A DNA stretch of 64,000 nucleotides from JAJEFO01 sp022819605 (lineage in GTDB: Bacteria > Pseudomonadota > Alphaproteobacteria > Rhodobacterales > Rhodobacteraceae): assembly GCA_965221545.1 (NCBI GenBank), contig OZ244901.1, forward strand, positions 3,782,001-3,846,000, in the 5' to 3' direction. Made by a program: the position numbers and the translations under genes. Of the stretch, positions 54,766 through 62,459 are shown one piece after another. How positions within the stretch are numbered: position 1 is the stretch's first letter; every line of letters begins with the position of its first letter. The notes under the pieces were generated by a model that worked only from the letters and a program-made list of their open reading frames with translations, ran no database searches and was not told the origin of the DNA.

Positions 54766-55791
54766 CTACTGTGGCAGGGTCGAAACCTCTTCGTCCCATT
54801 TTTGCAGCAGGCGCTTGCGCTCGTCTGAAGAGCCGTACTTCCTGAAGTCGTAGTCGATCAGCTTGATAAGGCTCATGTCAGGCGCACTCTCCGAGGTCTC
54901 CGCCCCCGTGTTCGACGGGACCTGGAATGCATTTACTTGCAGCGCGAGATTTTGCGCCTCGACGGAGAGCGCCCAGTCATAGAACATCTTGGCCTCTTCC
55001 AGGTTGCGTGCCCCTTCGATGATCGACATCGAGCCGATCTCGTATCCTGTGCCTTCGCACGGTGCCACGACCTTGATCGGGAACCCGGACACGGCCTGCT
55101 TCACCGCATCATGCATGAAGACGATGCCGATGGTGTTTTCGCCACGACCCGCCGCCTTGATCGGAGCCGAGCCCGACTTCGTGTACTGGTTGATGTTGGC
55201 GTGGAGCCCCTTCATGAACTCGAACCCTTCGTCCTCGCCGAAAATCTGCACCATCGATGCAAGGGTCGTGTAGGCCGTTCCTGACGAATTCGGGTTCGCC
55301 ATCTGGACATGCCCCTTGTATTCGGGCTTCAGCAAGTCCTTCCAGCAGGACGGCTCAGGCAGGTTGTTCGCGGCCACGAGTTCGGTGTTGTAACCGTAGC
55401 CGAGCGCTCCGGAATAGATGCCGATGGTCTTGTTGCCAGCGCTTTCGGCCTGTGCAATCGCCCAATCATGCAGCTGGTCGCGCATGGGCGAAATGTACTC
55501 CATTGTCAGGCCTTCCTCCGCTGCCTGCAGGTGCGGATCGCCCGTTCCACCCCACCAGACGTCGCCCTTGGGGTTGGAGGATTCCGCGCGGACTTGCGCG
55601 AAGGTCTCGCCCGAAGACTTGCGGGTCATGTTCACGTCAATGCCCGTCGCATCCTCGAAGCTCCGAGCCATCAGCTGGCACCAGTCCTCCTGTGCCGAAC
55701 AATAATACGTCAGCTTGTCGGCAAAAGACGCCGACACCATCGCGGCGAGCGCGATCAACGATCCTGCGATCGTGGCTGTCATCCTCTTCAT
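54766..55791 (-). CDS. afuA: AfuA-type periplasmic binding protein, probably sugar-phosphate binding
   Basis: 341 residues with a signal peptide ending near residue 24 (VSASFA). It belongs to the iron(III)/AfuA cluster of extracellular binding proteins. Two cysteines near the mature N-terminus (YYCSAQEDWC) may form a disulfide. The paired tyrosines used by FbpA to hold iron are missing at the expected place. Instead the chain has Ser59, His227-Asp228 (FMHDAV) and Glu251. From memory these match the spacing of Ser37, His205, Asp206 and Glu229 of Actinobacillus AfuA, shown to bind hexose phosphates. The sugar-phosphate call is therefore preferred over iron, but rests on my recollection of those positions. 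Confidence 0.8.
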   Translation of the reverse strand: MKRMTATIAGSLIALAAMVSASFADKLTYYCSAQEDWCQLMARSFEDATGIDVNMTRKSSGETFAQVRAESSNPKGDVWWGGTGDPHLQAAEEGLTMEYISPMRDQLHDWAIAQAESAGNKTIGIYSGALGYGYNTELVAANNLPEPSCWKDLLKPEYKGHVQMANPNSSGTAYTTLASMVQIFGEDEGFEFMKGLHANINQYTKSGSAPIKAAGRGENTIGIVFMHDAVKQAVSGFPIKVVAPCEGTGYEIGSMSIIEGARNLEEAKMFYDWALSVEAQNLALQVNAFQVPSNTGAETSESAPDMSLIKLIDYDFRKYGSSDERKRLLQKWDEEVSTLPQ

Positions 55792-55809
55792 CTTCCTCTC
55801 CTTTCGGAT

Positions 55810-56298
55810 TTAGTTTGACCGGTTGCTCCGGCCTTGGTTTGCGATGCCTCTCGAGGCTTCGCGCATTTCTTCCATCTTCGTCAGTCGCTCCGGGTTCCCT
55901 GCCAGGTCATTCAGAAAGTCCGAAAGCTCCCATTGATCGACCATCAGGGCGGCTGTCCTGAACGATGACCAGTGGCGCTTCCATTCATTGCGCTCCCCCC
56001 AGCGGCGCGCCAGCTTGTCGACCGCCATCGGACAGACCATAGTCCGGCAATGAACCTTGGTGCAACGGTCGAGGCGCGTGCCGCAAAAACAGTCCCCGAT
56101 GGGCAGGTCGGAGATGAGCTTGGCAGTTCCAGCCTCTGCCAGCGCTTCGATTTCGGCAGCGTGCCGTGTTTTCGCGTCGTCCGTCGACCATCCGTTGGGC
56201 GTCGCCCTGCCGCCGATGCCGCGCCATCCCGCCTTAGACTCGCGCGGCGGTTCAGTCCTCCCCAGGTGTCGCTTAGCGACGTCTCTCGGAGCGCTCAT
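55810..56298 (-). CDS. Unrecognised Cys-rich soluble protein in the organophosphate operon
   Basis: 162 residues; I recognise no family. There is no signal peptide or membrane helix. The central part, about residues 70-91, reads CFCGTRLDRCTKVHCRTMVC: five cysteines and a histidine in 20 residues, which suggests a metal site or zinc knuckle. The flanks are charged and helical, with a WGERNEWKRHWSSFRTAALM stretch. The ATG at 56298 overlaps the stop of the Na/Pi gene (ATGA), and afuA starts 18 bases downstream after AGGAGAGGAAG, so it is clearly inside the operon. It could be a regulator or an accessory of phosphate handling. Expression is likely given the coupling. Confidence 0.75.
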   Translation of the reverse strand: MSAPRDVAKRHLGRTEPPRESKAGWRGIGGRATPNGWSTDDAKTRHAAEIEALAEAGTAKLISDLPIGDCFCGTRLDRCTKVHCRTMVCPMAVDKLARRWGERNEWKRHWSSFRTAALMVDQWELSDFLNDLAGNPERLTKMEEMREASRGIANQGRSNRSN

Positions 56299-57956
56299 GC
56301 CGCGTCTCCGCTGCTTCTGAGCGAGGCAAGGCGGCTGCCCAGAAGGTCGCCGGTCTCCTCCGCGATCGGGTAGGCCACGTAGGAAAGCGCGGCATTTATC
56401 TGCTTCAGAAGACGCAGCGTATCCTGATGAATGTTCGTAGTCTCGAGACTTGCGGCCGCGCCTTGCTGGAGTCGCCTCAGGTGTCTTTCCTGCAGCTTCT
56501 GCTCCTCGATCCGGATCCGGTCCTTTTCGGCAACGAGCTGGCGTGCGGCCTCTGCATCGCCCGTGGTCAACACCCTGAGGGCCAGTTGGCCGTTGGTGAC
56601 AACTTGATCGTGGAAATGATTGAGATCCGAGATGCCCTGATCGGAAAACCTGATCGCTTGGTCCTGCATCTTTTTTGCCAGTGCAACGAGGTCCACCGCG
56701 ATGCGGTCGCCGGCCTCTTCAAGACTGTTGGCCACCGCGGCGATTTCCAGCGTCTTCTTGTCCAGTGCAGGAGGAATGCCATTTTCGCGCAGCCGCGAGA
56801 TGTAGATCTTCGTCTCGAAATGCATCCGGTCAATGTCGTCCTCGCGAATCCCGATCACGCGTGCAACGTCCGGATCCCAGCCACGAAAAAGCTGCATGAC
56901 GGGGACCAGAATGGCTTGCACGGTTTCCGCCATGCGCAAGAGTTCGCGCTGAGCGCAGGCGAGCGCCAGGGGCGCGTGGTCGAGCGCATCCGGGTCGAGC
57001 GCTGAAACGGTCGCGACCGTGCGTTCGGCATGTCGAGGCAGCGCCGCATCTGCAATGCGGACAAGCTTGCCGGAAAGCGGCAAGGCCAACGCAAGCAAGA
57101 CGACGTTCACCATGATGTGTAGCGTGACGGCCTGCTGGCCCGGTCCCGCGCCGAGAAGCGAGAGATCGACAATGCCGCCCACGAGAATTGCAAGAAACAG
57201 GAGCGCTATTCCACCACGCGCAAAAAGGTTGCCGATGGCCACGAGCCGGGCCGGTCGCTCGCTTGACCAAAGGAGCGCGAAAGGAACGAGCCCGCCGCCA
57301 AAGTTTGCGCCGATCACCAGCGCGGCGGCCACCGGCGCGGCGGCCAGTCCGGTGGCGGCGAAAGCGGCAAAGGTCAGCACTGCGGCAAGGCTGGAGTGCA
57401 TTGCCCAGGCGATGAGCGCACCGATGGCAAATGCGCTGACGAGGTCGCCCTGGAAATAAGCCGCAATGCTCTGGACAACAGAGTTGCCCCCGATGGGCGC
57501 TGCAGCATCCCGTATCATGCCAATAGAGATCAGGACCAGCGCGAAACCGATCACCATGCGTCCGATCTGCTTGGATTTACGGCTGCGGGCATTGAAGAAG
57601 ATCGCGATGCCAAAAATCAGTGCAAAGGGGATCAGAGCCTGTACTGGCAGGAACAGAACCATTGTCATGATGGCGGCGCCGAGGTCTGCGCCGAGGAGCA
57701 GCGCCAGCGCGGCATGGGGTGCCAGCATGCCGGAGACCGCGAAGCCTGCACCTATCAGGGCAACTGCGGTCGAGCTCTGCATCAGCATTGCCGCAAGGCC
57801 GCCGCTGGCCGCCGCGGAAAGCTTGTTGTCGGCGCGATCCTTCATGTGACGCTTCAGGTCGGGCATGAAAGCGCGTTCGACGCCCGTGCGGATCAGGCGA
57901 ACCGACCACAGCAGGAGCGCGACAGCGGCGGCGAGATGAGCGGCAAGGACGATCAT
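56295..57956 (-). CDS. Na/Pi cotransporter family protein with PhoU-like tail
   Basis: About 553 residues. The membrane half has the two inverted Na/Pi repeats: AAMLMQSSTAVALIGAGF near residue 57 (QSSS-type motif) and WAMHSSLAAVLTF near residue 185. From about residue 330 a soluble PhoU-like helical domain follows. This is the arrangement of E. coli YjbB, which promotes phosphate export when the cell has excess. The frame extends to 58151, but ATG 57956 gives the first membrane helix directly. It heads the minus-strand operon, divergent from deoR over 153 bp. Import is the other possibility; the organophosphate context favours export of surplus phosphate. Confidence 0.85.
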   Translation of the reverse strand: MIVLAAHLAAAVALLLWSVRLIRTGVERAFMPDLKRHMKDRADNKLSAAASGGLAAMLMQSSTAVALIGAGFAVSGMLAPHAALALLLGADLGAAIMTMVLFLPVQALIPFALIFGIAIFFNARSRKSKQIGRMVIGFALVLISIGMIRDAAAPIGGNSVVQSIAAYFQGDLVSAFAIGALIAWAMHSSLAAVLTFAAFAATGLAAAPVAAALVIGANFGGGLVPFALLWSSERPARLVAIGNLFARGGIALLFLAILVGGIVDLSLLGAGPGQQAVTLHIMVNVVLLALALPLSGKLVRIADAALPRHAERTVATVSALDPDALDHAPLALACAQRELLRMAETVQAILVPVMQLFRGWDPDVARVIGIREDDIDRMHFETKIYISRLRENGIPPALDKKTLEIAAVANSLEEAGDRIAVDLVALAKKMQDQAIRFSDQGISDLNHFHDQVVTNGQLALRVLTTGDAEAARQLVAEKDRIRIEEQKLQERHLRRLQQGAAASLETTNIHQDTLRLLKQINAALSYVAYPIAEETGDLLGSRLASLRSSGDAA

Positions 57957-58063
57957 TCGGGAACGTCGGTTTCTGGATTGCGCTTGGGCATGGCCACTGT
58001 TCGCACAGGCGTCAAAATTCCGTTTGCTGCAAGAAATCTGCACATCAGATCGTGGGATATACA

Positions 58064-58104
58064 ACAAAATAATTGCAATTGCGACTGAAAAGCCACAATT
58101 TTGT
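58064..58104. promoter_or_regulatory. Candidate operator in the divergent Na/Pi - deoR spacer
   Basis: The 153-bp spacer is markedly AT-rich. It holds an inverted repeat ACAAAAT (58064-58070) and ATTTTGT (58098-58104), and inside it the perfect palindrome AATTGCAATT (58071-58080). Both lie just upstream of the deoR start and are placed to control both directions. A DeoR-family protein is the obvious candidate to bind here. I see no Pho box of the CTGTCAT type in the spacer. Confidence 0.45.
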
Positions 58105-58109
58105 CCGGA

Positions 58110-58946
58110 ATGGCAGAATCGGACGGTCGGATGGCGCAGGCAAAGACGCAACTCAAGATGGCGGAGAACGGCCGGGGACGCCTAAAGAAGCGCGAGCGGC
58201 GGCGGCTGATCCTTCTGGAACTGAAGCTACGCCCCCATGTCCGCATCAGTGAACTGGTGCGACAATACAATGTCTCCGCCGAAACGGTCCGCCGGGATCT
58301 TGACGCACTGGCGGATGACGGGCTGATTGACCGCGCTCATGGCGGTGCCTCAGCCCCGGCACAGGGGCACTACCCGAGCCTGGACGAGCGTGCAAACGCC
58401 CGGATTGCCGAACGAGAGCGGATCGGGCGGCGGGCGGCCGGGCTGGTACAGGACGGCGAGACCCTGATGATCGATTCGGGCTCGACCACGATCCAGATGG
58501 CTCGCGCCCTGGCCTGGCTGGGCACGCAATGCACGGTGATCACCAACTCGATCCCGGTTGCCATGACGATCGGGCACGGTGCGCCCGAAGTGATCCTGTG
58601 CCCCGGTGAGTACCTGCCTGCGGAATCGGCGACGGTCGGAACCGAGACGCTGGAATTCCTTGAGCGCTTCAATGTGGATCGCTGCGTGATCGGCGCGTCA
58701 GGGTTGACGGCCTCGGGGCCGTCAGAGACGGTGCGTGGCTTCGCCGCGGTGAAGCGCGTGATGTTGCAGCGCGCCACGATCCGGCACCTCCTGATCGATT
58801 CGCAGAAATTCGGCCACAAGGGTCTCGCCAACGTCGGCGAGCTTGCAGACCTGCAATCCGTTGTTGTCGATGCGAAGCCGAAGGGAGACTTGCTGAGTGC
58901 GCTGGATGGCGCGGACGTGGACATCCTCGTTGCCGACCCGGCGTGA
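58110..58946 (+). CDS. DeoR family transcriptional regulator
   Basis: About 278 residues. After a basic N-terminal extension (GRLKKRERRRLIL), a winged helix-turn-helix follows (VRISELVRQYNVSAETVRRDLDALADDGLIDRAHGGA, near residues 45-82), then a DeoR-C sensor domain with LMIDSGSTTIQMARAL near residue 120 and DRCVIGASGLTASG. DeoR-C domains normally bind phosphorylated sugars, which agrees with the surrounding transport genes. The frame begins at TTG 58101; ATG 58110 is the first ATG, and ATGs at 58131 and 58158 are also possible. It heads the plus-strand operon, 50 bp before phnD. Confidence 0.88.
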   Translation: MAESDGRMAQAKTQLKMAENGRGRLKKRERRRLILLELKLRPHVRISELVRQYNVSAETVRRDLDALADDGLIDRAHGGASAPAQGHYPSLDERANARIAERERIGRRAAGLVQDGETLMIDSGSTTIQMARALAWLGTQCTVITNSIPVAMTIGHGAPEVILCPGEYLPAESATVGTETLEFLERFNVDRCVIGASGLTASGPSETVRGFAAVKRVMLQRATIRHLLIDSQKFGHKGLANVGELADLQSVVVDAKPKGDLLSALDGADVDILVADPA

Positions 58947-58996
58947 TCAAGTGAAACGAACCGCGGCGGGTGCAGCCGCATAACTGGGAGAAGAAC

Positions 58997-59971
58997 ATGA
59001 AACTGAACATCAAGCCACTGATCGCCGCATCGGCGTTTGCGTTGCTGTCGCTTGGCACCTCCGCCTCGGCACAGGATTGCCCAAGGGGCGATCTGGATGA
59101 ACGTTTCTGCGACGCGGACGGGGATTTGATTGCCGACATCCCAAGCGATCCGGCGGACCAGATCGATCCGGACACGCTGATCTTCGCCTATACGCCGGTC
59201 GAGGACCCCGCTGTCTACAAGACGGCGTGGTCGGACTTTCTGGACCACCTTGTAGCCGAAACCGGCAAGGACGTCGTTTTCTTCCCGGTTCAAAGCAACG
59301 CGGCACAGATCGAAGCGATGCGTTCGGGCCGTCTGCATATCGCGGGGTTCAATACCGGATCGAACCCGCTTGCGGTCAACTGCGCGGGCTTCCGGCCCTT
59401 TACGATCATGGCCTCGCTGGACGGCAATTTCGGATATGAAATGGAGATCATCACCTACCCGGGATCCGGCATCGAGAGCGTGGAAGACATCAAGGGCAAG
59501 CAGCTGGCATTCACCTCGCCCACCTCGAACTCGGGCTTCAAGGCGCCGTCGGCCATCCTGAAGGGCGATTTCGACCTGCTTCCGGAGCGCGACTTCGAGC
59601 CGGTCTTCTCGGGCAAGCACGACAACTCGATCCTTGGGGTCGCCAACAAGGACTACATGGCCGCTTCGATCGCGAACTCCGTCAAGTCGCGCATGATCAG
59701 CCGCGACGTCATCAAGGAAGACGACGTGATCACCATCTACAAGTCGCAAACCTTTCCGACGACTGGCTTCGGCGTGGTCTACAACCTCAAGCCGGAACTC
59801 CAGGACAAGATCCGTGACGCCTTCTTCAGCTTCGAATGGGATGGCACGACGCTTGAAGCCGAGTTCTCGAAGTCGAACGAGGGCCAGTTCCTGGAAATGA
59901 CCTACCAGGTGTTCTGGGAAGTCATCCGCAAGATCGACGCGGCCAACGGCGTGTCCTACGCCTGCGAATGA
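58997..59971 (+). CDS. phnD: PhnD-family phosphonate/phosphate-ester binding protein
   Basis: 324 residues. A signal peptide (MKLNIKPLIAASAFALLSLG then TSASAQ) leads to a PhnD/PtxB-type binding fold: LIFAYTPVEDPAVYKTAWSDFLDHL, then IEAMRSGRLHIAGFNTGSNPLAVNC, and the ligand loop KQLAFTSPTSNSGFKAP. GGGAG lies eight bases before ATG 58997. PhnD relatives bind alkylphosphonates, phosphite, phosphate or phosphate esters. Because no C-P lyase or phosphonatase gene is present, a phosphate ester is at least as likely as a phosphonate. A strong hairpin follows the gene. Confidence 0.85.
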   Translation: MKLNIKPLIAASAFALLSLGTSASAQDCPRGDLDERFCDADGDLIADIPSDPADQIDPDTLIFAYTPVEDPAVYKTAWSDFLDHLVAETGKDVVFFPVQSNAAQIEAMRSGRLHIAGFNTGSNPLAVNCAGFRPFTIMASLDGNFGYEMEIITYPGSGIESVEDIKGKQLAFTSPTSNSGFKAPSAILKGDFDLLPERDFEPVFSGKHDNSILGVANKDYMAASIANSVKSRMISRDVIKEDDVITIYKSQTFPTTGFGVVYNLKPELQDKIRDAFFSFEWDGTTLEAEFSKSNEGQFLEMTYQVFWEVIRKIDAANGVSYACE

Positions 59972-59986
59972 TCCTCGACTGCTTGC

Positions 59987-60006
59987 GCGGGCCCGACCGG
60001 GCCCGC
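59987..60006 (+). terminator. Hairpin between phnD and phnC
   Basis: GCGGGCCCG (59987-59995) and CGGGCCCGC (59998-60006) are perfect reverse complements with two bases between, giving a stable stem with a tight loop 16 bases after phnD. No U-tract follows. It probably protects the phnD message or partially terminates, raising binding protein over membrane subunits. Confidence 0.6.
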
Positions 60007-60031
60007 CACCCACCCTTGCCCGGGACAATTC

Positions 60032-60832
60032 ATGCTGCGCCTTCAGAAGCTGACAATGACTTACCGGACCGGCGACCAGGCGCTCAAGGAAATTGACCTG
60101 GAAGTCGGCAAGGGACAGGTGCTGGCGTTGATTGGTCCCTCCGGCGCCGGCAAGTCGACCCTGATCCGCTGCGTCAATCGGTTGGTGCAGCCTACAAGCG
60201 GCGCGGTCTGGCTGGAAGACACTGACCTGACAAGGCTCGGTTCCGGCGCCTTGCGAAGGGCACGGCGCGAGATGGGGATGATCTTTCAGGAATACGCGCT
60301 TGTTGAGCGGCTGACGGTGATGGAAAACGTCCTGTCGGGCCGACTTGGCTACGTGGGCTTCTGGCGGAGCTTCCTGCGCTGGTATCCGCAATCCGACATT
60401 GACGAGGCGTTCCGGCTTCTGGACCGTGTCGGGCTCCTGCACATGGCTGACAAGCGCGCCGACGAGCTGTCAGGTGGCCAACGCCAGCGAGTCGGAATTT
60501 GCCGAGCCTTGATACAGGACCCGAAGTTGTTGCTGGTCGACGAGCCGACTGCCTCCCTCGATCCGAAGACCAGCCGCCAGATCATGCGGTTGATCACCGA
60601 GCTCTGCCACGAGCGCCGTCTGGCAGCGATCATCAACATTCATGACGTGGCGTTGGCGCAGATGTTTGTGCCACGCGTTGTCGGACTGCGCTTTGGCGAA
60701 ATCGTCTACGACGGCCTGCCCACAGGCCTGACACCCGAGAAGCTGACAGACATCTACGGCGAAGAGGATTGGGAGGCCACCATCAAAAAGGTGGAGGACG
60801 AGGACGAAGAGGAGGTCGAGGCCGCCGAATGA
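60032..60832 (+). CDS. phnC: PhnC-family ABC importer ATP-binding subunit
   Basis: 266 residues. Walker A GPSGAGKSTLIRCVNRL near residue 35, Q-loop FQEYALVERLTVMENVLSGRLGY (the long PhnC-type stretch), signature LSGGQRQRVGICRAL, and Walker B LLLVDEPTASLDPKTSR are visible. The C-terminal end is strikingly acidic (EDEDEEEVEAAE), unusual for the family. The stop overlaps the next start as ATGA. It powers import through the two PhnE permeases. Confidence 0.88.
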   Translation: MLRLQKLTMTYRTGDQALKEIDLEVGKGQVLALIGPSGAGKSTLIRCVNRLVQPTSGAVWLEDTDLTRLGSGALRRARREMGMIFQEYALVERLTVMENVLSGRLGYVGFWRSFLRWYPQSDIDEAFRLLDRVGLLHMADKRADELSGGQRQRVGICRALIQDPKLLLVDEPTASLDPKTSRQIMRLITELCHERRLAAIINIHDVALAQMFVPRVVGLRFGEIVYDGLPTGLTPEKLTDIYGEEDWEATIKKVEDEDEEEVEAAE

Positions 60833-61644
60833 GCCACCGGGAACTGGAAGACATGCTTGGTAAGAGTTGGCGCAAGCCGCCGTTCGTGTCGAACCCGAAG
60901 TTGCGCTGGAGCCTGATCCTCGGCTTTGTCGCCTACCTTGTTGCAGCCTTCATGACGATCGAGGTCGACTGGGGCCGGGTCTATGTAGGCCTGGACCGCG
61001 GCTGGGCATTCATTCTCGCATTCACCAGCCCGGACTTCACCAGTCGCGCCAGCGACATCTGGGAAGGGCTGCTGGAAAGCATCGTCATGACAGTCGCCGC
61101 TTCCGTCGTCGGCATCCTGATCTCGATCCCGATCGGCCTTGGCGCCGCGCGCAACATCGCCCCCTTGCCGATCTACCTGGTCTGCAGGGGCATTGTGGCA
61201 GTAAGCCGGGCGCTGCAAGAGATCATCGTCGCCATACTCTTGGTCGCCATTTTCGGATTCGGTCCACTGGCCGGCTTCCTTACGCTTTCCTTCGCGACCA
61301 TCGGATTCCTGTCGAAGCTGCTTGCGGAAGACATCGAAGCGATGGACAAGGTGCAGGCCGAAGCGATCAAGGCCTCGGGCGCGAAGTGGCTTCAATGGAT
61401 CAACTACGGCGTTCAGCCTCAAGTCATGCCGCGGCTTGTCGGGCTTTCCATGTATCGAATCGACATCAATTTCCGTGAGAGCGCGATTCTCGGCCTCGTG
61501 GGCGCGGGCGGCATCGGGGCAACTCTGAACACGGCCTTTGACCGCTACGAATACGACACGGCCGCCGCGATCCTGATCCTGATCATCGGGATCGTCATGT
61601 CGCTGGAGTATCTCTCCGGCATCATCAGGGCAAAGGTGCAGTAG
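60829..61644 (+). CDS. phnE1: PhnE-family ABC permease, first copy
   Basis: 271 residues with about six membrane helices of the BPD_transp_1 family. The EAA-like loop is EAIKASGAKWLQWINYGVQPQVMP near residue 180, and the PhnE hallmark DINFRESAILGLVGAGGIG follows. The N-terminus has a short cytoplasmic segment before helix 1 (FVAYLVAAFMTIEVDWGRV). The ATG overlaps the phnC stop by four bases, and the next permease starts on the last base of its stop codon. Confidence 0.9.
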   Translation: MSHRELEDMLGKSWRKPPFVSNPKLRWSLILGFVAYLVAAFMTIEVDWGRVYVGLDRGWAFILAFTSPDFTSRASDIWEGLLESIVMTVAASVVGILISIPIGLGAARNIAPLPIYLVCRGIVAVSRALQEIIVAILLVAIFGFGPLAGFLTLSFATIGFLSKLLAEDIEAMDKVQAEAIKASGAKWLQWINYGVQPQVMPRLVGLSMYRIDINFRESAILGLVGAGGIGATLNTAFDRYEYDTAAAILILIIGIVMSLEYLSGIIRAKVQ

Positions 61645-62459
61645 TGCCGGTTCTCGAGAAAGGCAGTGCGCAGACCTGGCGACGGCGGACGACCGGCGAG
61701 AACCTCTTTCGCTGGTTCGGCTGGCTGATCGGCGTCGCGATCTTTGTTGTTTGCTGGCAGAGGATTTCCGAGGCGACCACCTGGTTCTTCGTGTGGGATG
61801 CACCTCGCATCGCAGGCGACATCTGGACGCGCGCCACGCCGCCGCGCTGGACGTACATCACACAGCTTGGCCGCCCGATCTGGGACACGCTGAACATCGC
61901 GACACTTGGAACGCTCATCGCGATTTGCCTCGCCGTGCCGGTCGCCTTCATGGCCGCGCGAAACACGACGCCATCGGTGCTGTTCATTCGGCCCGTCGCT
62001 CTGCTCGTTATCGTCTCGTCCCGCTCGATCAACTCGCTGATCTGGGCGCTCCTCCTTATCGCGATCATCGGACCCGGCGTCTTCGCGGGCGTCATCGCCA
62101 TCGCCATCCGTTCCATTGGATTCTGCGCAAAGCTCCTCTATGAAGCGATCGAGGAAATCGACCACACCCAAGTCGAGGCGATTTCCGCGACCGGCGCCAG
62201 CCGCTGGCAGGTCATGGCCTATGGGATCGTCCCGCAAATCCTGCCTGCTTTCGCGGGGATTGCCGTTTTTCGCTGGGACATCAACATCCGTGAATCCACG
62301 GTTCTGGGCTTGGTTGGCGCAGGTGGCATAGGCCTTCAACTGTCGGCGTCGCTCAACGTGCTTGCCTGGCCACAGGTGAGCCTGATCCTCCTTGTCATCC
62401 TGGCCGCGGTGATGATCAGCGAGTGGGTCTCGGCAAAGGTTCGGGGTGCAATCATTTGA
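61644..62459 (+). CDS. phnE2: PhnE-family ABC permease, second copy
   Basis: 271 residues, the same size as the first copy and clearly homologous: EAISATGASRWQVMAYGIVP, then DINIRESTVLGLVGAGGIGLQL. Two PhnE proteins form the heterodimeric channel in this importer class. It starts at GTG 61644, sharing one base with the preceding TAG, and ends in TTGA that overlaps the TTG start of the HAD gene, so the block is tightly coupled. Confidence 0.9.
   Translation: MPVLEKGSAQTWRRRTTGENLFRWFGWLIGVAIFVVCWQRISEATTWFFVWDAPRIAGDIWTRATPPRWTYITQLGRPIWDTLNIATLGTLIAICLAVPVAFMAARNTTPSVLFIRPVALLVIVSSRSINSLIWALLLIAIIGPGVFAGVIAIAIRSIGFCAKLLYEAIEEIDHTQVEAISATGASRWQVMAYGIVPQILPAFAGIAVFRWDINIRESTVLGLVGAGGIGLQLSASLNVLAWPQVSLILLVILAAVMISEWVSAKVRGAII

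Noticed and set aside
54766..55791. Iron(III)-binding protein
   Set aside because: The paired iron-ligand tyrosines are absent and AfuA-type sugar-phosphate residues are present, so iron was not chosen although the family label often says iron.
57957..58109. Pho box in the Na/Pi - deoR spacer
   Set aside because: No pair of CTGTCA-type repeats at 11-bp spacing could be found on either strand.
58370..60442. 690-codon open frame on the minus strand
   Set aside because: It lies antisense to deoR, phnD and phnC, all of which have clear domains. The translation is rich in Arg, His and Gly with no family similarity, as expected from codon bias in GC-rich DNA.
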